Shown: positions 10,709 through 24,123, counted from the first letter of the stretch. The stretch: 64,000 nt of DNA from Acridotheres tristis (GCA_037013685.1 CM072890.1:11733043-11797042); one strand, 5' to 3'. Notes: generated by a model not told the origin, from the sequence alone. Translations and numbers: made by a program.

Positions 10709-12085
10709 CAGGAGCAGGGATGGGGCTGTGCCAGGGCAGATTTGGGGATTCAGGAGCAGGGATGGGGCTGTGCCAGGGCAGATCCCGGGATCAGGAGCAG
10801 GGATGGGGCTGTGCCAGGGCAGATTTGGGGATTCAGGAGCAGGGATGGGGCTGTGCCAGGGCAGATCTGGGGATCAGGAGCAGGGATGGGGCTGTGCCAG
10901 GGCAGATCCCGGGATCAGGAGCAGGGATGGGGCTGTGCCAGGTCAGATTTGGGGATTCAGGAGCAGGGATGGGGCTGTGCCAGGGCAGATTTGGGGATTC
11001 AGGAGCAGGGATGGGGCTGTGCCGGGGCAGATCCCGGGATCAGGAGCAGGGATGGGGCTGTGCCAGGACTGATCCCGGGATCAGGAGCAGGGATGGGGCT
11101 GTGCCAGGGCAGATCTGGGGATTCAGGAGCAGGGATGGGGCTGTGCCAGGGCAGATCTGGGGATTCAGGAGCAGGGATGGGGCTGTGCCAGGGCAGATCT
11201 GGGGATCAGGAGCAGGGATGGGGCTGTGCCGGGGCAGATCTGGGGATTCAGGAGCAGGGATGGGGCTGTGCCAGGGCAGATCTGGGGATTCAGGAGCAGG
11301 GATGGGGCTGTGCCAGGGCAGATCCCGGGATCAGGAGCAGGGATGGGGCTGTGCCAGGGCAGATCCCGGGATCAGGAGCAGGGATGGGGCTGTGCCAGGG
11401 CAGATCCCGGGATCAGGAGCAGGGATGGGGCTGTGCCGGGGCAGATCCCGGGATCAGGAGCAGGGATGGGGCTGTGCCGGGGCAGATCCCGGGATCAGGA
11501 GCAGGGATGGGGCTGTGCCAGGGCAGATCCCGGGATCAGGAGCAGGGATGGGGCTGTGCCGGGGCAGATCCCGGGATCAGGAGCAGGGATGGGGCTGTGC
11601 CAGGGCAGATCCCGGGATCAGGAGCAGGGATGGGGCTGTGCCGGGGCAGATCCCGGGATCAGGAGCAGGGATGGGGCTGTGCCGGGGCAGATCCCGGGAT
11701 CAGGAGCAGGGATGGGGCTGTGCCAGGGCAGATCCCGGGATCAGGAGCAGGGATGGGGCTGTGCCGGGGCAGATCCCGGGATCAGGAGCAGGGATGGGGC
11801 TGTGCCGGGGCAGATCTGGGGATGCAGGAGCAGGGATGGGGCTGTGCCGGGGCAGATCTGGGGATGCAGGAGCAGGGATGGGGCTGTGCCGGGGCAGATC
11901 TGGGGATGCAGGAGCAGGGATGGGGCTGTGCCGGGGCAGATCTGGGGATGCAGGAGCAGGGATGGGGCTGTGCCAGGACAGATCCCGGGATCAGGAGCAG
12001 GGATGGGGCTGTGCCGGGGCAGATCCCGGGATCAGGAGCAGGGATGGGGCTGTGCCAGGGCAGATCTGGGGATTCAGGAGCAGGG
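10709..12085 (+). repeat. 41/42-bp minisatellite, 33 copies, intronic
   Basis: I counted 33 copies of the core GGGATGGGGCTGTGCC. The rest of each unit is one of four spacer types: TTTGGGGATTC, CCCGGGATC, TCTGGGGATTC (or GATC) and TCTGGGGATGC. A second CCAGG/CCGGG difference precedes it. The left third mixes types, the centre (about 11320-11800) is almost pure CCCGGGATC, and four adjacent TCTGGGGATGC copies sit at about 11810-11960. Units of 41 bp shift frame by two each copy, so all plus frames read through. The plus strand is G-rich, with runs able to form G-quadruplexes. Confidence 0.97.
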
Positions 12086-13020
12086 TTGGAGCCTCTCCCG
12101 TGCACTGCAGGGAAGCAGAGCTGGCCCCCAGCCCAGCAGCCGAGCCCCAGGAGCGGGATGAGCCGGGGCCCTTCCAGCCAAACCTTTTCCCTGGAGCTGC
12201 TGCTCTTGTTTCCCAGCCTCACAGAGGAGCCTGGGAGCAGATGGCAGCCTTGCACTTTAACTGTGCGGGTGTAATTGGCACTTCAAACTTTTACAGTTTT
12301 TTGGTTTTTTGGTTTTTTTTTGGTCTCGTTACCTACTCTGCCAGTGAAACTATGCTATGCTACCTTAATTGTCGATTTCTTTTGGAGCATTATTTTGGTC
12401 AAGGACGGGTATGTTGTCTTTTTTTTTTTTTTCCCTAATGTCTTTTCCATAGTGTGGCAGCTTTGTTCTTCAAGCAAAGAGCAGTTTATGGCTCTTCCAG
12501 GCACTCAGAGAGGATCCGTTCCTCCGGCTCCTGGGGGAGGCAGAAGAGATCCATTGGGTGCTGTGCAGTTTCTTGGTTAATTCAGAAGAGAGAGCCAATG
12601 ATCTCAGATTATTGCAATAACCAAGAAGCGTTCAGATATTTTTCTGATGAGCACCACTCGCCTCCCTGAGCAGTCTGGTCTCTTTTCTTGTCTTCAGCGT
12701 GCTGGAGACAAACTTTCATAGCCACAGATCCGTGGGATGCCAGGGCTTCAGAGGGGAGTGACAGAGAAAGGAGGAACAGTTTCTTTCTATTCATCAACTC
12801 CGAGATGCAGGAGAAAATGTTCATTCAAGCCTTTGGCAAAATTCCCAATAGATGTAGTGGGACATGAGTTTCACAGACAGCCTGTACTTATTAGGTTATT
12901 ACTCAGCGTGCACTCATTTAGAGTGGATTGTAGTTTCATCATGGCCTGTAATTGGAAGAGTATTAGGAGAAAAGTGGAAGATCTGGTGATCTGGTGATTT
13001 TCTTTTATTTTTAAATAAAG
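12086..13020. other. Intronic stretch after the minisatellite
   Basis: GC-rich for about 170 bp, then T/G-rich (12297-12320) and a T run at 12418-12433. A plus acceptor at 12441-12451 (TTTTCCATAG) leads to a 70-codon open frame with no donor. No recognised element. Confidence 0.5.
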
Positions 13021-13136
13021 GAAAATTAATAACCTCTGCTTTCCTACTGCTGGATGAGCTGAGATCAGTTTGGTTTGTTGAAGAAGGTCCTTCTCAAATT
13101 GAGGCAGATGATGTGTGCAAAGCTGTCCTTTGCTGG
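13021..13136 (+). CDS. DCDC1: Coding exon of the plus-strand gene (inferred DCDC1), 116 bp
   Basis: The acceptor tract is TTTTCTTTTATTTTTAAATAAAG, weak at its end, with AG at 13019-13020. The donor TGCTGG/GTAAGT is strong. The exon opens with two bases that complete the glycine started by 10533, then reads 38 codons including KLITSAFLLLDELRSVWFVE and GPSQIEADDVCKAVLCW. It ends in phase 0. Composition and codon choice look coding, while the opposite strand reads poorly. I cannot name a domain: LITSAFLLLDEL is helix-like, and no doublecortin signature is visible. The phase match with the 10487 exon is the main support for both. Confidence 0.6.
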
Positions 13137-16100
13137 GTAAGTTGTTATGAAGGCAGTTTCCCAAACGTTAAATTTGATAAACTATTAGGTTTTGGGTTTT
13201 AATTGTGTAGGTAGGGTATTTTGTAGGTTTCTTGTATAATAAAATGATATTTAGAATTTTCACAAGCTTATGATGATGTTAATGCAGGCCTGTAGCAGAA
13301 AATGTTTCAGGACCATAATACATGAATCTATCAATTTAAGATCTATTAATATGGTTATCTGGAGCACACATGTACACAGTGCAGCAATATTGTAAATGCA
13401 AATACAGTTTTTGATGGCTGGAGAAAAAAAAAGTAAACAAATTATGGATAAATATAAGATTTGCTTAATCTCTCCATCATAGTTAAAGTCTGATATTGCC
13501 ATTATTTTAATTCTTAATACCTTTGATAGATAAACAAACTGCCTTTGCTGTTCAGACAGTGCTTACAAGAATAAAAAAAGAGGTAAATTGAATTAGGAGA
13601 ACATTGAAATAAATCATTGTATCTTTTGAACGAGTACTGAAATATAGTAAAGCAAAAAATCATGCTTGTCAGATATGCAGTATAAAGAAATAATTTAGGT
13701 GAAAATGGATGACTAGAAATAACAAAGAGACGACCAAATAATGAAGGGCTAAAGGGTGGTTGTTACATCTGCTGTAACTTCATTGTATATTGTAAGTAAT
13801 TGCTGTCCATAAAAAATTCCAAGGCTTCTGTAGGAGAAAAGAGACAATTTGACAGGCAGCCCTGGTGTCAGCACAAACCCTTGGCAGGTGTCATTATCCT
13901 GCTGTTGGATTCCCATCCCAAACTGTGGGATAACTTTGACCTGGATCGCTGTTACTGAACCACCCTCTGTTCAAGTAACTGTGATTTCAACTCAGCAAAG
14001 AAGAATGTTGGTCAGGTGCAGATTTATGCCTTAGAAAATTGTATGGACTATTTGTTGATTTGTTTTTGGTGCACTGTTACTCTCTATTTAAAAAGAAATA
14101 CAGAGACCTGCTTTAGTTAGACAGCAATGAATAATGAGAAAATTGCACCAGAGGAGCAGAATGGAAATGTTGAATTTCAGTACGTAGAACTAACTGAAAG
14201 GAGTTCCTTCTGTAATAATTACATAAATACCTCAGTGTTTTGGCCATGAATAAACTGAAGTTTAATTGCTTTTAATATTTTGATACTTAGGAGTTGAATG
14301 TGAAAGGACAATGAGGGCTTGATTCCATCCAATTTCTTTCTTCCTTCATCTTGATCTTTAATACTGCTCTTGGCACAGTTACACTTGTGCTGATTTGGAT
14401 ATTCCCAAAGATAAAATTGAATTGCTTGATCTTCATGTGGGTGAATATTACATCTAGACTTTTGGCCTATTGTATAAAGTAATTTTGTATCATTAATAGT
14501 AGTCACAAATTTAAAGTTGGAGGCTTTTGTTCTCATTATTTTTAATGTTTTAATGCAAATAAAGCCTATATTTCGAGCTTATGAGATAACTCAATGTTCA
14601 TTTAGTACGAGGAAGGCTAGCACAGGCTATGTGCTAGTGCAGCATAGCTGAAATACCTGCTGTACTTCACCAGAATCCTGTCCTGCACTTTGTGCCTTGC
14701 CCTTCTGATCCCAGCTTCTGCAAAGATTAATTGAGCTGAAATCTGAAATAATGGTTGCAGAAACAGGAATCAGGATGGAAGCATTAACACAGTTTTGCAA
14801 GGCATTTTGCAGCTTTAATTAACATGTTGTAGGTTCTCTGGACTCTACAGTCAATTAATACTAATTTACAGTCATTGAAAGAGCAGACCAAAAAGATAAA
14901 ATTTTAACTACATTTATCATTGTAAAATGTTCCCCTCCCTTTGTAAAAAAGACTTAAAGTATTGAAGGGAAGCAAAGCTCTAAACACCTTCTATTTGGCC
15001 ACAACATTCACCTGTGATCAGCAATGGTTCCAAGAAGGTCGGGACTTCAACGTTGTTCTCCACATCAACCAAAATGAGTTCTGAGCCCTGATGGAGCAGC
15101 AGAGGTACAGACAGATACACATCAAGCAGCACAGACAATTTCCCTCCTGAATCCCCATCTGAGCTGAAAGTGTCCCAGGGGTCAGCCAAGGCCATCAAAG
15201 CTCTCCTCCCTTGCTTTTAATCAAGGCTGCTGCATTCGGGCACCTTGTGATGATGATTCAGTTGAGATTCTAATTTTTATTAAGATTTCTTGACCTAGAA
15301 ATTTGTGAGAGTATAGAGCTTTGAAAACCCTATTGATTCCAATCAAGCATTCCTGGAAGACAAAATGACAGCAAATCAGGCATCCCAGTCCACTTTACAA
15401 ATGTTTAAGACTTGACAATAGGAAGGTAATGGCCAACAAGTTGACCCCTCTGTAAAGAAGACTGTGATTCTCCACAATTAATCTAAAATGAATCGATTCC
15501 ATCTGTCAGGGAAATCCAAGAGAGAAATTGGATTTTGCAACATACCATAAAGGTGATTAAAGAAAAGACAAAAGTGTACTATAAGGTGCTTAACTAAGAT
15601 GTCCTCATCAAAAGCTTTTTGTTGTTAGTGTCTTCTGTTTTGAGGGAGCAAATTGTTGTAAACTGAGAAAAAGCTTGAGGGTTAGATTTATCATGGTATC
15701 CCTTGATTTGTGACCTCAAACAGAATTCAAAGGGCTCTAATTTTTTTATTTTGTAGCTGTTTTCTGAAGGGGCTTTTTCCAACACCTTGAAGTCCTTGGA
15801 ATTGCTGATTTTGTTTAATGAGGTGTATATTAATATAGTGGTCCCTCTGTGTATGAAAGTCCTTTATAGTTACTTTTCAAGGGGCCACATTCTGACTTTC
15901 TAATTATATAAATTACTACTCAGCACTGAAGTAGCTACCTTGGTTTAATAGCATGACTTACTCTGGAAATTCTAAAAAATAGACCAAAAATCTGGGATTT
16001 TTATGTGGTTATTTTGCTATTCAAGAAAGGTGGAAACTTGATTATGTATGTGTTATTATGGCTTAAGTGATTTAGCAGTTTAGTGCTAGTTTAAACGAAT

Positions 16101-19100
16101 GGGAAAATTTCCAAAATTTGTTAAGGCAGAGGAATTCAAACAAGTTTTGAGCTGTGCCTGGGAACCTCTTGCTGGATTCTAGGAGAGACACCATGTGTGC
16201 TGACCATGGCCAGCAAATATTCTTGCTGAAGTATGATATTTTCTTATAAATCTGCTTTCCTCTCCATTTTTTTCTTTTTAAAAATAGTCTTACTATTTTT
16301 ATGTTCATTATATTTGAATATATGTTTATATTCAATAAAATATTCACTATTTTATTGTGTTATTATTCAGAACACGTGATATAAGCATTTAAAGTAGTAC
16401 CACGATGGTATTAAAGTGATTATTAGTTTATTTAATTTTATTCTGGCAGCTGTATTGAGTATTTTTTGCTAGCTGGGAAACAGAAACAATTAACAATCAG
16501 CCTCACTCTGCAGTCTCTGTACAGGCATAATTGCTGTCAATTTGATTGAAATTTTGCCCAAGAAAAGACTGTCACCAGTTCATACTTTTTAAACTAGAAG
16601 CAATAACTTACGTATTATGCACTGAAAGCTCTCTTTAATTAGGAGTTTTCTCAGAATCTATTTTTATTCCTATATTTATTTGAGCTGATAAATATTGAAA
16701 AATAAATCAGGTGATTTATTTTCTTGTGATGTTCTAAAGACATTTCATAACAAAACTTCACAGCAACTACTTTCCAGTATTTTTGAAGTTCTGAATAAAC
16801 ACAGTTTGGGACAGGTTAAGTGTATTTTGTTTAGAAGAGTTCAATTTGTCTGAATTTTCTATATTTATGATTTAGGTCCTGGGAAATACTTCTTATGCTG
16901 TGAAGAATTTTAATGACTGTATACTCTTATACTCAAATTGTCTTCTTACACAACCATTATAAAAGTTCTTTAAAAAAGTTAAGAAAATAACAGTGTGTTG
17001 TTTCTTTCATATCCTAAATTGGATTTTCTTTTTAAAAAGCATTAACTGTGCTCTCTGTTTCAAAACTCATGTCATATCCACGGGGCATTTGAAGTAGCCA
17101 AAGTTATTAAACAGCAGCCAAATGTAATCAGAGTCATAGTTTAGTGAAATGGCACAAGAAACATTTCTTTGCTAGTTTCTGTATCCTTAATTAGGCCAGT
17201 AACCTCTAATACAAATTTTCTTACATGCATAAAGTTTCTCTGTAGCTTTTGCTTCAAGCTCTAATGCAAATCCTTTTTTTTACTTTAAATTAAGCTTCTA
17301 TGACACTTCCCATCCTTTGTACACTAGTTCTAAAATGCACGACCTGTTAAAAATACTCATAAATGCAAAGTGAAATAAGTTACAGAATGAATTACGGTGT
17401 TATTTGACATTAAAAGGAAAGAGCACAATCCTTTTAAAGCAAGTTTTTAAGGTCATGTGTGTTTCTTATCCTGTGATTTCTGGCAGTAATCACTAAAATA
17501 CCGAATTACCCATAGCACGGTTCATTCGATGGGTAAATTAATTGAGAGCGGATTTTTTTATTTCCAGTTTTATTTGTCCTGATCCAATTCCAGTGACAAA
17601 AGGACTGTTTGCAATCACCATTCCTTACCCCGTGCATCCATCCAGGCACAGACCCCACACTGCAACTGCAGGAACATTTCTGGGGCCGTGCAAAAAAGCC
17701 CAGAAGGAAAAACCCCAAAAACCAGAACTGAGAACCCCCAGCAAATGGCTTAAGGGGTGCAATTAAAAATTATTTTCGTCCCGTGTTTTTGCATGGTTTA
17801 ACAAAACTAATGTTTACTCATTTACAGCTCAGTAAGAGGATAATGTGCTTAATGAAAGAAAAATCTACTGACAGCCACATTTATTGCCCTTCATTAGCAT
17901 TGGGACTTAATTTAATATAGATCTGAATAGACATTAGGGAGCCTGCAGGAGGTTAAATGGTGAAAATGTAAAGAGATTATTGAATTTACTGTTTGGTTTC
18001 AGTGACATCAAACAGACATAATTAATTAGGTTTATTCCACTAGCAAAAATAATCCAGAATGTAAGATTGGATTAATTAATGCCATCGTTTAGCATTTTTT
18101 TGGAAGTTTAATATAGCAATATGGAATATCTTATTTCTTACACTGTCTAAATTTTAGATTGTTTGGTGAGACCATTATTAAAATTATTCTTTGCTCCTTC
18201 TCATTTTTTTACCAAAATGGTAATTATGTTTTAGTCTTTAAGAGAGGTGAAAAATAATCCTCTACAGTTTAAATATTTATGTAAATATTTGCAGTGCCAT
18301 TTTAAGATCATTAGTACCTCGTGAGATTGCTGCTGCAAATTTGTGGCAGCATTTTAAAACTATAGCTCAAGAATGGTTCAGCATCAAACTGAAGATACCC
18401 CTTGGATATTTTATCAAACTATTAATTCAGCCAACATTTGTAATAAAGAATTTTTAATTAATACAACCTTAAATATTCTAAAAAGAAAAATTATTATTAA
18501 GCTGGTGTATATGTGGGTAGGAATCTACAGTTCCATTGTACAATTCCAATGAGAAATAGAAATAAGATCAATTATTTAACATAACATGAAATGTTAATTT
18601 TTTTAATAATCTTGTAGCAAATTGTGTCATATATTTTTTAGAAAGTCAGGGATTGCTAAGAAAAACAAGAGCAAATAATTCACATATTTTGCATATTTTT
18701 AATATATATTGTATGTATTTTATATACAGATTTCTTTGCATAAGAATGCATTCTTTAGAAAGAACTCTTTGGTTTTATTTTTCTATATAGCTTTTCAATA
18801 TCATTTCTTATCTTGAGAAGTATTATGGGACTTATTTTAGTGTTAAATCATTAATTCAAAATTTCAAAACATTCAAGTGATCTTTCACTAGTTCTTTTAG
18901 AGATTGATAATACTAAAAATACATTTTAAGGCAGTGTCTATGCCATAATTATTACTGGCTATTTCACAAAAAAATCGCTGTTATATAGCTCTTTCTCTAA
19001 ACAGAAACATCTAATACTAATTATGATGTGAATCCAGTAATTAAAGGCATGTTTACATATTCATGGAGGGATTTATGAAGGAAACTTATATTAGTAAGCC

Positions 19101-22100
19101 CGAGCCTCATATAATCAGTTTAATACCTTATAACCTCCTTTTATTAACAAAAATTATTCTGAGTACGATTCAGGTGATGGAATCACCAGAATGGTTGTAA
19201 TTAATGGCCTGTATATTCAGAGAAAGGCAAGATCACTCTTTTTATTCTGGCAAAAATGGGTGATAAATCTGCTATTTGTGCTCTAGGAATCATTTCCACA
19301 ATCCTATTATTGCAGGATTTTTGTAGGAGTACTGCTGTTTGTCACAAAGTCTTCACTGTACATGTATTCTCGTTTCTCCCTGTGCATGACTTGAGTGTTT
19401 TGATAGATTTTCAAAGTCATTAAGTGAGGGGTTTTTTTCTTTCTCTCATTTTCCTCTTGCAAGCCAAGTTCAAAACAAAAACTTCTGTGCTTTGTCTGCA
19501 TATCTTTGGCTGTGTTTCATTGTGACATGCACTGCAGTTCTTTTAGCACCAAAATGTTGGCACACATTACTGAAAATTTCACACCATCTCTTGCTGGATC
19601 AGCAAGCTTAACCTACCAAAATCTGGTGTTGTTGAATGGTTTTTGACTGATAATCAATCTTTTTGCTGCTCGACAGTTGTTGCTGGGACACAGACTGGAG
19701 CAGGTGGCAGATGTGCCTTGTCTTTGGAGAAAAGAAAGAGTAGGTGAGCTTGGGCACAGAGTAACATATTGTGTGTCCATTAAAAGGGTAAGTAGAACAG
19801 CAAAAAGTCACTGCTATAAGTAAAAAAGCCACCAATACCAGAAAATAGGCCTTTTAACACCCCTGTTTACAGGTTTAATAGAACTGGAAAATGGCAGTTC
19901 ATAGTGTAGAGTTCCACATGCTCAAAAAACAGAACCCATGTTAAAAACGTTCACAAATTCTCTGTAAAACATTCCACAGTATTTCTACTTAAAAAAAAAT
20001 TTATACAAAGAATGAATGGTAAGGTACATATTTTTAAAAAGCTACAGCATATTGAAGATAGGTTTTAGAGGTGCACAGGGACAGGCAGTAGCTATTTCAT
20101 GTTTTCTTTCTCTAGCCCAAGGCTGGGCAGAGAGCACAGAATGGTGTGGCTGGTCAATATAAACACCCTGATGGAAGCATTCAGTCCTGAACACAAGGGT
20201 GACCAGGTCAAATGCCAGCAGAAAAATCTTTTTTTTACATGGGAATGGGAGATCAGTGATATAGTGTAAAGCCCTGCAAATATGTACAAGTGATGCCATG
20301 GAAATCAGACTGACTTTTCACAGGTGTAGTTAAACATAAATATTTGCAAGGTCAGCACCTTTGTAGAAATTTGTATTTCAAGTAGAAATCACCAAGTTTG
20401 TCAGAACTGCAGCATCTTGCATAAACTTTCATTGTTTCAAGTGCCATCAATACCTGGATGAAGTCTGATTCCCAGTGATGCTGAAGTCTTGGTTTATTGG
20501 GCTTTATTGATCTTCTCATCTTTCTAAAATACTAAAATTTAACTTGAGGGTTTGATTAAGTGAGGAAGGATTCAAACACAAGGTGGCAAATTGCATTATC
20601 TGGGATAAAAATTGAAAGCCATTGCTGCTTCTAATTAAATTCAGTATTTATAATAAATCCATGTGACATATCAGTGACAGGGTGCCGTTCCAACAGGAGT
20701 TTAGCAAACAAAAATGTGTCAAGTTTCAAGCATTTAAAACCTGTTTTGGGGAAGACTGGTGTGGAACTGGTGTGGAACAGAACTGTGCCAAAGAGCTGAT
20801 TCCCTGTAGTGTGCATCCCTGCATGTCATTTGGTGATGGTGAGTGGTTGTATTTAATTAACTATTCCTTGGGAATTTATGGGAGCACACACACTTCAGTG
20901 TTTGTTTGCAGAAAAATAGATTTAGCAGTTGCTGAATTTCAATATATAGTGGTATTTTATTTATTCCTTTATTAGCTTGTGCTTCTCCTGCCAGCTTTTA
21001 TTGTACCTCCACACCTCATTACAATTGAATTTCAGGTGTTTCCAGTGTACTGCTTCATCCTCTCTTCATTATTTACCAATTTCTTCAACTGGTGCTATCT
21101 TATTTCTAGTGAATTTAATTGCAGTGACTTTAGCAAACTTGCTGAGTAAAAAAATCAATTAGCTATCACTCAATAAAAAAATTGTGCATATCAGTCATGC
21201 TATTGTGGAAAAAAAAATGGCTTCTTGAACACTTCATGTTCCATTCAGCAATTTTTCAGTTTCTGTGTTTGCCATTTACCATGATCTTGCTTCAGAGTGG
21301 GATTACATTCAAAATAGGAGATCTTTTCTGCAAGAAGTGTCAGTGAAAAGGTAGATTCAAAGTAATTCCAAATTGATCAGTTTGGAAATGTTTAAATTCC
21401 AAGCAGCATTCCAAGTACTCTAGGGCTTTTTCTCACCAGCACATAAAAATTAAAGTTGTCACATTTTATTTTTCAGAAAAAATTGAATCTTCTCTTTGAA
21501 CTTGAAATTAATACATTTTATTACAAATTTTTAATGTAATGACTATATTATATGTTATTATTTCAGTGCATTTATACTGGAATTTTGCATGAAAAATACC
21601 CATAAAGTATGCAGCAATATGTAAATCATCATCTATTATGAGCTTATCCTTGTTTTAGGTTGGAGATCTCAAGACCTGAAACAGAAATATGTTGTAAGAT
21701 GCAGATGTTTTCTCTTGCACCATCATAGACCAAAATAGAATTGATTATTTCCACAACAGCTGGCTCACATCCTGAAAGACAGAATAACACAGCCCTGCTC
21801 TTTGACAAGGATGCCAGCAACATCTAGAGTACATTTTAAGGCTTCTCTCAGAAAACTAATCTTGCTCTTTTATCCTGGAAAATTCGGATTCAAACTATTA
21901 TTACAGATTCTCACAGCCTTTTTGTGTTGTGAGGACTTTTTGAAATCTGAAAGATGAATATGAGCTATTTTGGAATCCTTCACAATACCGAGGCCTCCCT
22001 TCAAGCCTCTCAGTGGCATTGAAGACTTTAGGGTTTTTTTGGGTTTTTATACAGGAATCTAGTGGTAATAGATATGCCACTCTAATATGTCCTGTCTTTT

Positions 22101-22172
22101 CTTCTTTAGAGTTTTCCCTTAGCTAACTCTACTACTTCCTTTGGCATGAGAATCAAAGGTTCACGTACCAGT
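13137..22172. other. Long AT-rich intron, left part
   Basis: No recognised gene or transposon. A weak candidate exon at 15757-15822 is listed separately. The acceptor at 17574 (TTTTTTATTTCCAG) is followed by 63 open codons but no usable donor. Homeodomain-type TAATTA cores cluster at 17500-18110. A minus frame at 14980-15198 is open and ends near GATCACAG/GTGAAT but has no acceptor I can defend. Confidence 0.5.
15757..15822 (+). other. Weak candidate exon, 66 bp, phase 0-0
   Basis: The acceptor TTTTTTTATTTTGTAG is followed by 22 open codons (SEGAFSNTLKSLELLILFNE and two before) and the donor AATGAG/GTGTAT, which is mediocre. The phase would fit after 13136. It could well be chance. Confidence 0.15.
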
Positions 22173-22392
22173 GAATCACAGAATCACAGAAACACAGAAT
22201 CACAGAAACACAGAATCAATCACAGGATCACAGGATCAATCACAGGATCACAGGATCACAGAATCACAGAATCACAGAATCACAGAATCAATCACAGGAT
22301 CACAGGATCACAGGATCACAGAATCACAGACTCAATCACAGAATCACAGAATCACAGGATCACAGGATCACAGGATCACAGGATCACAGAAC
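22173..22392 (+). repeat. Octamer satellite, AATCACAG/GATCACAG type, about 27 units
   Basis: Tandem copies of AATCACAG, GATCACAG and 12-bp variants AATCAATCACAG run without a break. The octamer is the reverse complement of the short tandem tail at the 3' end of CR1 elements, which normally has only a few copies. Here it is expanded many fold. Confidence 0.92.
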
Positions 22393-22910
22393 AGGCTGAG
22401 ATGGGAGATGTTGGAACCCTGAAGCCTGAAGGGATTTTTGAGCTTTCTGTGCTTCCTGGCCCTGACCCCCAGCAGAACACTGCTTTGGACCTGAGGCCTT
22501 GGAGAAGGCTCCAGATTTGAGTGATGGAGTTAAAATCACGGGTGTGCAGTTACATGGAAGTGTGTGATTTCACATGGTGAAGGGTTTGGAATTTGAAGGT
22601 TTTAGAATATAGTAATAGGTATGGGACAATATGGAGGTTCTGGAGCATTGGTTTTTTCTTCTTTCTTGTTCCTTCTTCTTGATTTTAAGTAGCATTTTTG
22701 GTTAGATAGAAAATGTCGCGCTGTGGGTCACGAGTGTTTTGTCAGTGGGTCAAAAATATAAATAATTTAGCTGTTAGCTTTTAATTGGACTGTTTGGCTT
22801 TTGAAAGACCTTGCAACAAATGAGATAGAGCTCCATTTTTTTGCTTTTAGCTTGTTAGCTAGAAGTGCTGTAGCATTCACTGTACTGACTAAAGGCAAAG
22901 GAAAAAGAAA
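22393..22910 (+). mobile_element. Putative LTR or ERV-derived segment, family unassigned
   Basis: A single-copy-looking 500-bp block lies between the octamer satellite and a CR1 fragment. It has a T/C-rich internal tract (22651-22680) and AAAATAAACACT near its end (22909-22920). Composition and layout resemble avian LTRs, but I see no terminal TG/CA pair or target duplication. Low certainty. Confidence 0.35.
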
Positions 22911-22920
22911 ATAAACACTA

Positions 22921-23095
22921 ATAGGGAGGGACCCATCAGAATCATTGAGTCCAGCTCCTGGCCCTGCACAGGACCATCCCCAGGAGTCACACCATGTGCC
23001 TGGGAGCCTTGTCCAAACTCTTCTTGAGCTCTGGCAGGCTCAGCACTGCTCCCCCAAGAGCTTCCACAGCAGATTTGGATAAATATTTCCTTCCA
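22921..23095 (-). mobile_element. CR1 LINE fragment
   Basis: The plus strand carries the reverse complement of a CR1 segment: GGAGGGACCCATCAGAATCA, TTGAGTCCAGCTCCTGGCCC, CCATGTGCCTGGGAGCCTTG and CTCTGGCAGGCTCAGCACTG. These are characteristic of avian CR1 copies. Truncated and non-coding. Confidence 0.75.
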
Positions 23096-23582
23096 GACGA
23101 CACATATGAGGCCTTGTGGATGGCACAGTGGCATGTTTTCTCAGATTTTAGCTTTCTTTCTTCTAACTTTCTTTTGACAGTTTGTTAGTGAAATATGAGA
23201 GACCTTTGTGATGGATTTTAGCTCAATGGTGTTACTGGGGTAAAGACATTTTCCACCACGATGGTTTGAATTCTGGAAGCTAGCAATAGGCTTTCAGAAG
23301 AAACTTGCAAACTTGACAAGATGTAAACTGATAGTGGAAAGTGGCAATGAATTTGCACACACATAAGCACATAAGGCAGGTTGGTCAGGCTAAAAAACAT
23401 CACAGATGGAAGATTTTTTCAATAATACGTTGGGAACTTTTTCGCGATTGAAAAGCCATAATTAAAAAATTACGTAAGTGTAAGATTAATTATACAAATG
23501 GAATTGTTAGATAACCAGCCAACACCCATTCCAATATTCTGCTAAACAGAAAGGACTAAACCCTTTCTATGGAGCTTCCACT

Positions 23583-23696
23583 TTTTCAAATATGGCCTCA
23601 AATTGTATGTTGAATAAAAGAACATGGAAACAGTAAGGTACAGCCAAAACAATTGAAATTAAATGTTAAAAGTACAGATCTGTTTACTGAGGGCTT
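23583..23696 (+). repeat. Direct repeat copy A, 114 bp
   Basis: It matches 24124-24237 at a constant offset of 541 bp with 7 mismatches by my count (about 94% identity). No gene lies within it. Confidence 0.9.
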
Positions 23697-24123
23697 GGAC
23701 TGATTGTATCAAATGTAGTATCTACTACACTCCATATATATACATATATATAGAAACAAAATGCCTAATTTCTTACCCTTTTACCCTCTTAAAAAGCACT
23801 GGTTTATATTATACTTTGGTTTAGGGCAGCAAAGATGTATTCATTAGTTAGGTGTCAGTACTTTGTTTTGAGGGAATGCAGACTCCGATGCCCTTCCTAT
23901 AATCCACCCTAATTTAAAGGGAGAGAACTTAAATTCCTTCACAAATTTCTACCCTAGGCTCAGGCTGTAAGATGTCTGAATGTGACAGGGTGTCTTTCTG
24001 TACCTTTTTGTGATATCCACATCTGTAGTGTAGATATATAATCATGATAAAGAAGTCTGTAATAAAATTCTGTATTAATAATTTTAAAAAAGAATAAACC
24101 TATTTTCTAGACTGAAAATATAC

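Noticed and set aside
10646..12438. Open frames of 542 and 572 codons on the plus strand
   Set aside because: They are read-through of the 41-bp minisatellite in rotating frames, with no start context, splice sites or non-repeat domain.
14980..15198. Minus-strand protein-like frame ending at a possible donor
   Set aside because: A donor-like GATCACAG/GTGAAT is present but there is no believable acceptor and no identity. Too weak to annotate.
17575..17767. 63-codon open frame after TTTTTTATTTCCAG
   Set aside because: No usable donor before the stop, and the phase does not fit neighbouring exons.
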